From: Oscillospiraceae bacterium
GTDB taxonomy: Bacteria; Bacillota; Clostridia; UMGS1810
Reading direction: 5' to 3'
Length of the DNA stretch: 10,014 nucleotides
Assembly: GCA_021629085.1 (NCBI GenBank)
Contig: JAJXRJ010000048.1
Coordinates: 1 to 10,014 of the forward strand
Under the pieces are notes generated by a model. The model ran no database searches, was not told where the DNA came from, and saw only the letters and a program-made list of their open reading frames with translations. A program made the position numbers and the translations under genes. Positions 1 to 5,185 of this stretch are shown piece after piece; position 1 is the first letter of the stretch, and each line of letters begins with the position of its first letter.

Positions 1-648
1 GCGTATTATTATAAGCTGATAAACGAAGATATCCGCAGCAGGCTCGGCGGTCTTCATTCCGCGAAAATTATAATCTACAGCGTTGAATTTGCCGAGGTCG
101 AGAAATATCAGTCTGCCGGCCGATGGGAAAAGTGCGGAGACATTTTAAGCCGCGCCGCCGGAAGTCTTGAAGCTGCCGGAGCTGATTTCATCCTGCTCGG
201 CACGAACACGCTGCACAGGATAGCGCCTCAGCTTGAATCGGCGGTCGGCATTCCGTTCGTGCATATCGCGGATGCCGCGGCACGCGAAATCGAAAACAGC
301 CTCATTGGGAAGGTCGGGCTTTTGGGGACGAAATACACGCTGACGGAGGACTTCTTTAAGCAGCGGCTGATCGATCGGGGAATAGAGGTGCTCATACCCG
401 GCGATGAGGACATCGAGGCCGTGAACGATATAATTTTTCGTGAGCTGTGCGTTGGCGAGATCAGAGCCGAATCGCGCAAAAGGCTGCGCGGCGTTATCGA
501 CAGGCTGGCGGGCCGCGGCGCCGGGGGCGTGATCCTCGGCTGCACCGAGCTCGGCCTTATTATACAGCCGGAGGATTCTCCCGTTCCGATCTTTGACACG
601 ACCGTCATCCACGCAAGGCGCGCTGTGGAGCTTGCGCTGGAGAGCTAA
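1..648 (+). CDS. Aspartate/glutamate racemase family protein (YgeA-like), 5' end missing
   Basis: The open frame enters from the window edge and runs 215 residues to TAA at 646-648. Compared with E. coli YgeA (about 230 residues) only some 17 N-terminal residues are missing. The family interconverts L and D forms of amino acids such as Asp and Glu in the cytoplasm, without a cofactor. Family landmarks are visible: KLINEDI and RLGGLHSA near the start, LGTNTLH (visible residues 66-72), HIADA (88-92), VGLLGTKYT (105-113), and ILGCTELGL (178-186), which carries the second catalytic Cys (C181). The first motif normally reads CTNT; here Gly67 replaces the Cys and Thr68 is kept. The stop overlaps that of convergent carD by 4 bp. 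Family assignment is firm; substrate and activity are not known. Confidence 0.9.
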   Translation, partial: AYYYKLINEDIRSRLGGLHSAKIIIYSVEFAEVEKYQSAGRWEKCGDILSRAAGSLEAAGADFILLGTNTLHRIAPQLESAVGIPFVHIADAAAREIENSLIGKVGLLGTKYTLTEDFFKQRLIDRGIEVLIPGDEDIEAVNDIIFRELCVGEIRAESRKRLRGVIDRLAGRGAGGVILGCTELGLIIQPEDSPVPIFDTTVIHARRAVELALES

Positions 649-1151
649 CATTCCCCCGCCGTCCGGCGGCGGATATAGTCGGCAACGTCGTCGGCCGCTA
701 TGCCGAGGGCATAGGCAAGCTCGCCGTGCAGCATGCGCTCGGCGGTCTTGAGATACTGCGCGTCGATGTTGTGGAAGTGCTTTTTCTGATCCTTGAGCGC
801 CTCACGGCGGCGATAGAGCATACCGACAAGCTGCATGAGCTGCTTACGGTCGCCGCTTTTGACTATATCATCGCACGCACTCTTGCGCTCTGCGTCGCTG
901 ACTATCCACTCAAGCGGCTCGCGCATGGCCTCGTCGATAAGGGCGTCGGCCTCCTTCTCCGTCAGCACCGGGCGCAGCTTGCCCATGAGCTTTTCGTTTG
1001 CCGTCGGCACATAAACGGTGCTGCCCGGATCGTCGACAGGGCTCAGAACATAGTATTCGCCCTTTGTTTTGCCGAGCTTGAGCATGCTTATCTCTCTTAC
1101 CGTGCATACTCCCTGCGTTCCGTATACGACCGTTTGACCTACCGCCAGCAT
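645..1151 (-). CDS. CarD/CdnL family RNA polymerase-binding transcription regulator
   Basis: 168 residues, the usual length for CarD-like proteins. Known members bind the RNA polymerase beta subunit and stabilise or adjust open promoter complexes, often at rRNA and housekeeping promoters. The N-terminal part (about 1-55, MLAVGQTVVYGTQGVCTV...YYVLSP...VYVPT) matches the Tudor-like RNAP-interacting domain shared with TRCF. Residues about 62-165 are helical and basic in places (YRRREALK, YIRRR), as expected for the DNA-binding domain. W82 in EPLEWIVSD may be the tryptophan that wedges the upstream edge of the bubble in characterised CarD (inference). The ATG at 1151 is preceded by GGAGG (1158-1162). 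The gene is divergent from the XRE repressor gene and has its own promoter and a terminator-like leader hairpin. It is tail-to-tail with the racemase. Confidence 0.92.
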   Translation of the reverse strand: MLAVGQTVVYGTQGVCTVREISMLKLGKTKGEYYVLSPVDDPGSTVYVPTANEKLMGKLRPVLTEKEADALIDEAMREPLEWIVSDAERKSACDDIVKSGDRKQLMQLVGMLYRRREALKDQKKHFHNIDAQYLKTAERMLHGELAYALGIAADDVADYIRRRTAGEC

Positions 1152-1162
1152 TTCTTACCTCC

Positions 1163-1189
1163 AAAAAAATCGCGCCGCACCGGGCGGCG
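1163..1189 (-). terminator. Terminator-like hairpin in the carD leader (possible attenuator)
   Basis: Read on the minus strand there is a 6-bp GC stem (CGCCGC/GCGGCG, plus-strand arms 1173-1178 and 1184-1189) with loop CCGGT. It is followed by CGA and seven T residues, and the T run abuts the GGAGG ribosome site of carD. It lies between the predicted carD promoter and the start codon, so transcripts must pass it. A second short AAAAGC/GCTTTT hairpin lies just upstream (1194-1208). Structure is seen; attenuation is inference. Confidence 0.5.
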
Positions 1190-1223
1190 TTCAAAAAGCA
1201 AAGCTTTTCTTTCATTAATAATT

Positions 1224-1252
1224 AATATATCACAAATTTAAAATTGTTGCAA
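1224..1252 (-). promoter_or_regulatory. Predicted sigma-A promoter of carD
   Basis: On the minus strand, -35 TTGCAA (1252-1247), a 17-bp spacer, then -10 TATATT (1229-1224) preceded by TGA, which gives an extended -10. The predicted start near 1217 leaves a leader of about 65 nt. The -35 hexamer is its own reverse complement and is shared with the divergent promoter. Confidence 0.65.
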
Positions 1253-1275
1253 GGAAGAAAAAAATAGTATATAAT
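1247..1275 (+). promoter_or_regulatory. Predicted sigma-A promoter of the XRE repressor gene
   Basis: -35 TTGCAA (1247-1252), a 17-bp spacer, and a perfect -10 TATAAT (1270-1275) in AT-rich DNA. The expected start near 1282 leaves an unusually long leader of about 93 nt before the ATG at 1375. The motif GTGCAT directly follows the -10 box and is a candidate operator for autorepression. Confidence 0.7.
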
Positions 1276-1374
1276 GTGCATTTGTCAATAGTTTTTTTTA
1301 AATTATGAATGTTTTTTTACCATATATTAAAAGAAATAAAATTCTTTTTGTGCATTTTTGGGGAGGAAAAGCAA

Positions 1375-1731
1375 ATGTTTTATGAAACGCTATTAAAGCT
1401 TTGCGACCAAAAGGGCGTAAAAATAACGAATGTCGTAAAAGAACTGAACATGAGCAGCGGAAATATGACGAGATGGAAATCAGGGATCCTCCCGCACGGA
1501 AAAAATTTGAAAAAGCTGGCGGACTATTTTGAGGTGTCGGTGGACTATCTGCTGGGGAAAACGGACAATCCCGGGCCAAAGGCAGAAGACATCACGTTTG
1601 ACGATTTTACGTATGCGATGCACAAAGAATCCAAAGCGCTGACGGCAGAGCAAAAGGAGGCGCTGCTCAACATGGCGCGGCTGTTTAAACAGTCGATTGA
1701 GGCAGAAAAAGGGCAAAAAAAAAGTGACTGA
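1375..1731 (+). CDS. XRE-family helix-turn-helix repressor (ImmR-like)
   Basis: 118 residues. An XRE/Cro-C1 helix-turn-helix domain covers about residues 5-61, with the recognition region NMSSGNMTRWKSG (25-37) and the family ending LKKLADYFEVSVDYLLGK (45-62). The C-terminal tail (87-118) is charged and probably helical. The ATG at 1375 was chosen because GGGGAGG lies at 1360-1366; an in-frame ATG at 1309 would add an AT-rich, phenylalanine-heavy leader without a ribosome site. The immA-like gene follows after 63 bp. In ICEBs1 and related elements, such a repressor keeps the element silent until its ImmA partner cleaves it. That role here is inferred from the pairing. The DNA is more AT-rich than the flanking genes, which hints at transfer. 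The target and operator are not known. Confidence 0.85.
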   Translation: MFYETLLKLCDQKGVKITNVVKELNMSSGNMTRWKSGILPHGKNLKKLADYFEVSVDYLLGKTDNPGPKAEDITFDDFTYAMHKESKALTAEQKEALLNMARLFKQSIEAEKGQKKSD

Positions 1732-1753
1732 CCTTTTTTTCGGACAGTGCATA

Positions 1754-1762
1754 TGGTATAAC
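1754..1762 (+). promoter_or_regulatory. Possible extended -10 promoter of the immA-like gene
   Basis: TGGTATAAC is an extended -10 (TG-n-TATAAC) lying between the repressor stop and the protease start. No good -35 is visible 16-18 bp upstream, only a T run, so co-transcription with the repressor is at least as likely. GTGCAT at 1747-1752 lies immediately upstream. Confidence 0.3.
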
Positions 1763-1794
1763 TAAAAGTACTGACGGACGAGAAGGTGGTAAGA

Positions 1795-2211
1795 ATGAAA
1801 AAACTGAACGAATTATACGCGAAAATTGTCGAAAACAAGATTTTACTGTTTCATTCGAAGATCCCCGGGTCCACTGCAGCGACGCTGCAAATGGGTGGCA
1901 GGTATTCCATCTTTGCGGATTTTAACCAGTTCCACACGCTGTACGACGAATTTCTGGCCATCGCGCACGAATACGGGCACTGCATGTCAGGGGCGACACA
2001 CAAGGTGGCAAGCAAATTGGATGTAATCATCCGGCACGAATACCGTGCAGACCGGAAATCGGTGACCGAGCTTTTGCCGTATGAGGAGCTAAAGCGTGCA
2101 ATCGAATATGGCTGCCGGGAGGCGTGGGAAATATCAGAATACCTGGATTTTCCGGAAGCGTTTGTCAAACTGGCGCTCAAGCAGTATGAAGATATGGGGA
2201 AGAAGTTTTAA
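1795..2211 (+). CDS. ImmA/IrrE family metallo-endopeptidase
   Basis: 138 residues. The zinc motif HEYGH is at 58-62 and the third-ligand motif EYRAD follows at 82-86, the DUF955/COG2856 pattern. Known ImmA proteins cleave the XRE repressor encoded beside them and so derepress a mobile element or stress genes; IrrE/DdrO works in the same way. No membrane segment is seen, so it is probably cytoplasmic. The ATG at 1795 has an AAGGTGG ribosome site (1784-1790) at good spacing; the in-frame GTG at 1786 lies inside that site and is less likely. Together with the XRE gene just upstream it forms a complete repressor-protease pair. No integrase, excisionase or conjugation gene is in this window. The substrate is inferred to be the neighbouring repressor. 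Confidence 0.88.
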   Translation: MKKLNELYAKIVENKILLFHSKIPGSTAATLQMGGRYSIFADFNQFHTLYDEFLAIAHEYGHCMSGATHKVASKLDVIIRHEYRADRKSVTELLPYEELKRAIEYGCREAWEISEYLDFPEAFVKLALKQYEDMGKKF

Positions 2212-2299
2212 AGGGGGCGCCTGCAAGCGAATGGCCGCAACAGGCGTGACTTTTCACGAAAAAGGAGCAGCAAGTAACCCATCCATCATCTTCTGGGGC

Positions 2300-2326
2300 C
2301 CCCGCAAAGCCTTTGGCTTTGTGGGG
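2300..2326. repeat. 12-bp stem hairpin without a T tract
   Basis: CCCCGCAAAGCC and GGCTTTGTGGGG pair over 12 bp (one G-T) around a TTT loop. It is followed by AAAA on the plus strand and flanked by no T run on either strand, so it is not a standard intrinsic terminator. It may be a dispersed palindromic repeat or an RNA-end stabiliser downstream of the immA-like gene. The function is unknown. Confidence 0.5.
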
Positions 2327-2366
2327 AAAAGGAGCGGCAGCCGATCAAGTGAAGCCGTGTTTTTTG

Positions 2367-2398
2367 CAAAAAAATACGGCGAACCAAAAGGCTCGCCG
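2367..2398 (-). terminator. Intrinsic terminator of tRNA-Val
   Basis: On the minus strand CGGCGAGCC pairs with GGTTCGCCG (plus-strand arms 2390-2398 and 2377-2385, one G-T) around a TTTT loop. It is followed by TA and seven T residues and begins 9 nt past the CCA end of tRNA-Val. This is a textbook rho-independent terminator. Confidence 0.85.
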
Positions 2399-2406
2399 CG
2401 ACGCGG

Positions 2407-2483
2407 TGGTGGAGACAACAGGAATCGAACCTGTGACCTCTTGCATGTCAAGCAAGCACTCTAACCAACTGAGCTATGCCTCC
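2407..2483 (-). tRNA. tRNA-Val (anticodon GAC)
   Basis: On the minus strand a full cloverleaf can be folded: acceptor stem GGAGGCA/TGTCTCC, D arm TAGCTCAGTTGGTTAGAG, anticodon stem CTTGC/GCAAG with loop TTGACAT (anticodon GAC, reading GTC and GTT), T arm ACAGG-TTCGAAT-CCTGT, discriminator A. CCA is encoded at 2407-2409. A terminator follows, and an 8-bp hairpin sits 7 nt before the mature 5' end. Confidence 0.95.
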
Positions 2484-2490
2484 AAACCAT

Positions 2491-2524
2491 GCTGTGCAAA
2501 TATCCATGCACAGCCTATTTTTTT
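2491..2524 (+). terminator. Hairpin with plus-strand T run, just upstream of tRNA-Val
   Basis: GCTGTGCA (2491-2498) pairs with TGCACAGC (2507-2514) around an 8-nt loop and is followed on the plus strand by CTATTTTTTT, which makes it terminator-like for plus-strand transcripts such as read-through from the immA-like gene. On the minus strand the same hairpin lies in the 5' leader of tRNA-Val, 7 nt before the mature end. Which strand matters is uncertain. Confidence 0.45.
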
Positions 2525-2545
2525 GTAAATAAGCGCCAAAAGCGC

Positions 2546-2573
2546 AAAAGCACTGCCGCAAAGGCCGCAGTGC
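2546..2573 (-). terminator. Possible terminator after tRNA-Leu
   Basis: GCACTGC (2550-2556) and GCAGTGC (2567-2573) form a 7-bp stem with a 10-nt loop. On the minus strand it is followed by TTTT, then GCGC and another TTTT. It lies between the two tRNA genes. The T tract is short and broken, so termination may be partial. Confidence 0.5.
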
Positions 2574-2651
2574 GCAGCCCGCCGCGGCGCGCTGCCCATA
2601 TAACAGAGGCGAAGCGCCCGGGCGCAAATGGCGCGCCGGGGCTTCTAAAAC

Positions 2652-2736
2652 TGGTGCAGGAGATGGGACTTGAACCCACACGCCATACGACACACGCCCC
2701 TCAAACGTGCCTGTCTGCCTATTCCAGCACTCCTGC
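2652..2736 (-). tRNA. tRNA-Leu (anticodon GAG)
   Basis: On the minus strand: acceptor GCAGGAG/CTCCTGC, a class II D arm, anticodon stem CACGT/GCGTG with loop TTGAGGG (anticodon GAG, reading CTC and CTT), a long variable arm after the anticodon stem as expected for Leu, T arm GTGGG-TTCAAGT-CCCAT, discriminator A, and encoded CCA at 2652-2654. It lies directly behind nfnB with only a hairpin between, so it is probably transcribed at least partly by read-through from that operon. Confidence 0.93.
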
Positions 2737-2738
2737 AT

Positions 2739-2765
2739 AAAAGCGGGTGAAAACGCTTTCACCCG
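2739..2765 (-). terminator. Terminator-like hairpin between nfnB and tRNA-Leu
   Basis: On the minus strand CGGGTGAAA pairs with TTTCACCCG (plus-strand arms 2757-2765 and 2744-2752) with a 4-nt loop, then C and TTTT. It begins just after the nfnB stop, so it resembles an intrinsic terminator. However, its T run ends only 2 nt before mature tRNA-Leu, so it may act instead as, or also as, a tRNA leader hairpin. Confidence 0.6.
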
Positions 2766-2771
2766 GGAACC

Positions 2772-4160
2772 TTATTTATTTTTCAAATATTCATCCATTG
2801 CGGCCGCAGCGGTTTTGCCCGCGCCCATGGCCAAAATGACAGTGGCCGCGCCGGTCACCGTGTCGCCGCCGGCATACACGCCCTCCTTGCTGGTGGCGCC
2901 AGTGGCCTCATCCACAATAATGCCGCCCCATTTCTGGGTTTCCAAATCCTTGGTGGTAGACTTAATGAGCGGGTTGGGGGTTTGGCCAATGGCCACAATC
3001 ACGGTCTGCACGTCCAAAATGTGCTCCGAACCCGGCTTGGCAATGGGCCGCCGCCGTCCGGACGCATCCGGCTCGCCCAGCTCCATCTCCACACACTCCA
3101 TGCCTGTCACCCAGCCGTTTTCGCCCAAAATCCTTGTGGGGTTGTTGAGGGTTTTAAAGAGGATGCCCTCCTCCTTTGCGTGGTGCACTTCCTCGGCCCT
3201 GGCAGGCATTTCAGCCTCAGAGCGCCGGTACACAATGGATACGTTTTTCGCGCCCAGCCGTTTGGCACAGCGGGCCGCATCCATGGCAACATTGCCGCCG
3301 CCAATGACCGCCACGCGCTCGCCCACTTTGATGGGCGTATCGTGGTTGGGGAAGTCATACGCTTTCATCAGGTTGATCCGGGTCAAAAACTCGTTGGCCG
3401 AATACACGCCGTTCAAATTTTCGCCCGGGATATTCATAAAGCTCGGGAGCCCCGCGCCGGTTCCAATAAACACGGCCTCATAGCCCATGGAAAACAGCTC
3501 GTCAACGCTTAGCACCTTTCCAATGACCATGTTGAGCTCAATATCGACGCCCAAATCCTTTAAGGCGTTGATTTCATGGGAGACAATCTCTTTTGGGAGC
3601 CTGAATTCCGGGATGCCATACATGAGCACGCCGCCGGGCGTGTGGAACGCCTCAAACATGGTGACGTCATAGCCCTTTTTCGCCAGGTCGCTCGCACAGC
3701 TCAGCGATGCGGGGCCCGCGCCCACCACGGCGACTTTTTTGTTTAAGGATGCAGGCCTTTGCGGCTTTTTATCGCAATTTGCCCGGTACCAGTCCGCGGC
3801 AAAGCGCTCCAGCCTGCCAATGGCAACCGGCTCGCCCTTGATGCCGCGCACGCATTTGCCCTCGCACTGGGTCTCCTGCGGGCACACCCTGCCGCACACA
3901 GCGGGGAGCGAATTGGTTTCAGTAATTTTTAAATAGGCTTTTTCAAACTCTCCCTGCGCGATGAGTGCAAGGAAATCGGGGATTTTAACATTGACCGGGC
4001 AGCCGCTCACACAGGGGCGGTGCTTGCAGTTTAAGCAGCGCTGCGCTTCTTCCATGGCCTCTTTGGGCGTATAGCCTAAGCTTACTTCTTTAAAATTTTT
4101 ATTCCGGATGTTGGGGTCCTGTTCGGTCATTGGGACCTTTTTAGGCGCCATGTTAGGCAT
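2772..4160 (-). CDS. nfnB: NADH-dependent reduced ferredoxin:NADP+ oxidoreductase, large subunit (NfnB; GltD-like)
   Basis: 462 residues, typical for NfnB and the related glutamate synthase small subunit. The N-terminal region carries two Cys groups for [4Fe-4S] clusters: C42, C45, C50, C54 and C89, C93, C99, C103. A first dinucleotide fold (VAVVGAGPASLSCASDLA, from 143) binds FAD. A second (VAVIGGGNVAMDAA), followed by VSIVYRRSEAEMPA, binds NADP(H), with arginines suited to the 2'-phosphate. The C-terminal GVYAGGD is the FAD motif. With NfnA it catalyses flavin-based electron bifurcation linking ferredoxin, NADH and NADPH in the cytoplasm of anaerobes. The ATG at 4160 has a seven-G ribosome site 7 nt upstream and overlaps the nfnA stop by 8 bp; ATG 4151 is an alternative. 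A glutamate synthase role is less likely because the partner is NfnA and no large GltB subunit is seen. Confidence 0.9.
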   Translation of the reverse strand: MPNMAPKKVPMTEQDPNIRNKNFKEVSLGYTPKEAMEEAQRCLNCKHRPCVSGCPVNVKIPDFLALIAQGEFEKAYLKITETNSLPAVCGRVCPQETQCEGKCVRGIKGEPVAIGRLERFAADWYRANCDKKPQRPASLNKKVAVVGAGPASLSCASDLAKKGYDVTMFEAFHTPGGVLMYGIPEFRLPKEIVSHEINALKDLGVDIELNMVIGKVLSVDELFSMGYEAVFIGTGAGLPSFMNIPGENLNGVYSANEFLTRINLMKAYDFPNHDTPIKVGERVAVIGGGNVAMDAARCAKRLGAKNVSIVYRRSEAEMPARAEEVHHAKEEGILFKTLNNPTRILGENGWVTGMECVEMELGEPDASGRRRPIAKPGSEHILDVQTVIVAIGQTPNPLIKSTTKDLETQKWGGIIVDEATGATSKEGVYAGGDTVTGAATVILAMGAGKTAAAAMDEYLKNK

Positions 4161-5001
4161 TGTGATTCCCCCCCAGTCCAATTTTGCAGGCATGGTCCAT
4201 GGACGCCTTCTCCTCATTGCGGTACATGGCCGCGCGGTTCATGGCCGCGTCAAAATCGACCAGGTGCCCGTCAAAATCGGGGCCGTCCACACAGGCGAAC
4301 TTGGTCTGGCCGCCCACCGTCACCCGGCAGCCGCCGCACATGCCCGTGCCGTCAATCATGACGGTGTTCATGCTCACAATGGTTTTAATATTATATTGTT
4401 TGGTCAGTTCGCACACCATTTTCATCATGATGAGCGGGCCAATGGCAATGACCAGATCAAAGTGGTTCCCATTTTTTAAGAGGTCTTCTAAAACGGTGGT
4501 GACAAAGCCCTTGTTGCCGTTGGAACCGTCGTCGGTGGCAATATAGGTCTCATTGCTCACAGCCTTTAGCTCGTCCTCCAAAATGATGAGGTCTTTGTTG
4601 CGGAAGCCCGCAATGGCAGTGACATTGGCGCCTAAGCTGTGCAGCTTTTTGGCCTGGGGATAGGCAATGGCAGTGCCGAGGCCGCCGCCGATGACCGCGA
4701 CGTTTTTGTATCCCTCCAAATGGGAGGGGACGCCTAAGGGGCCGACAAAATCCATGATCGCGTCGCCCGCATTTAAAGCGCCGAGCGCTTTTGTGGTTTT
4801 TCCCACTTCCTGAAAGATAATGGTAACCGTACCCTTTTCGGCGTCAAAATCTGCCACCGTGAGCGGGATACGTTCGCCATTGTCGTCAATCCGCAATATG
4901 ATAAACTGTCCGGGCTGCGCTTTTTTTGCAACAAAAGGAGCGAGGATTTCCATGCGTTTGACTTGTGGATTGAGCGTCTGTTTGCTTACGATTTGATACA
5001 T
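4153..5001 (-). CDS. nfnA: NADH-dependent reduced ferredoxin:NADP+ oxidoreductase, small subunit (NfnA; sulfide dehydrogenase/DHODB-like)
   Basis: 282 residues, matching NfnA. An FAD-binding barrel of the ferredoxin reductase type comes first, with RIPLT at 44-48. An NAD-binding fold follows, with GGGLG at 105-109 and AIGP at 186-189. A [2Fe-2S] site near the C terminus has C222, C225 and C237 in DGTGMCGGC and KFACVDG. Characterised NfnA uses three Cys and one Asp as ligands; Asp217 is the obvious candidate here. This subunit exchanges electrons with NAD(H) while NfnB handles NADP(H) and ferredoxin. The ATG at 5001 has GGAGGGG just upstream, and a good promoter lies at 5056-5084. The nfnB gene overlaps its 3' end by 8 bp, so the two are translationally coupled. 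A SudB-type sulfide dehydrogenase subunit is the main alternative name for the same family. Confidence 0.9.
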   Translation of the reverse strand: MYQIVSKQTLNPQVKRMEILAPFVAKKAQPGQFIILRIDDNGERIPLTVADFDAEKGTVTIIFQEVGKTTKALGALNAGDAIMDFVGPLGVPSHLEGYKNVAVIGGGLGTAIAYPQAKKLHSLGANVTAIAGFRNKDLIILEDELKAVSNETYIATDDGSNGNKGFVTTVLEDLLKNGNHFDLVIAIGPLIMMKMVCELTKQYNIKTIVSMNTVMIDGTGMCGGCRVTVGGQTKFACVDGPDFDGHLVDFDAAMNRAAMYRNEEKASMDHACKIGLGGNHNA

Positions 5002-5055
5002 AAAAACCCCTCCGTTCTGTGCCCAAGTGAGCGTTTTTTTCTGCTAACTTTATAT

Positions 5056-5084
5056 AATATACAATATTTTTTTCATTTTGTAAA
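5056..5084 (-). promoter_or_regulatory. Predicted sigma-A promoter of nfnAB
   Basis: On the minus strand, -35 TTTACA (5084-5079), a 17-bp A-rich spacer, and -10 TATATT (5061-5056). The expected start is near 5049, giving a leader of about 48 nt. It sits between the terminator of the CBS gene and the nfnA start. Confidence 0.65.
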
Positions 5085-5127
5085 GGGGTTTTTCGAATTT
5101 TTTTCTTTTCTTTTTGGAAATGGATGC

Positions 5128-5165
5128 AAAAAAAGCCGCCAGACCCCATAAAACGCCCGGCGGCT
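5128..5165 (-). terminator. Intrinsic terminator of the ttcA-galU-cls-queG-CBS operon
   Basis: AGCCGCC and GGCGGCT (plus-strand arms 5134-5140 and 5159-5165) form a 7-bp GC-rich stem with an 18-nt loop. On the minus strand it is followed directly by a T run (5134-5128). It lies about 20 nt past the CBS gene stop. Confidence 0.75.
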
Positions 5166-5185
5166 GCGCGCACTTTTACGCGCGC

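Noticed and set aside
1723..1740. A-run and T-run around the XRE repressor stop as a terminator
   Set aside because: The possible stem is almost all A-T with a bulge and overlaps the stop codon; the immA-like gene follows closely.
2096..2464. Plus-strand open frames from 2096 or 2313 into tRNA-Val
   Set aside because: They overlap the end of the immA-like gene in another frame and then translate the tRNA antisense strand. They are not believable as genes.
2407..2483. Attachment site of an integrated element at the tRNA-Val 3' end
   Set aside because: No second copy of the tRNA 3' end is visible in the window, the tRNA terminator follows directly, and there is no integrase. It remains only a hypothesis for the repressor/immA pair.
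2707..3512. Plus-strand open frames opposite nfnB
   Set aside because: They are shadows of the coding frame of nfnB on the other strand, and one starts inside tRNA-Leu. There is no recognisable family or ribosome site.
5002..5093. Inverted repeat AAAAACCCC (5002-5010) / GGGGTTTTT (5085-5093) flanking the nfnA promoter and leader
   Set aside because: The predicted transcript starts near 5049, so both arms cannot be in the mRNA. The arms are low-complexity and one contains the ribosome site. Probably chance.
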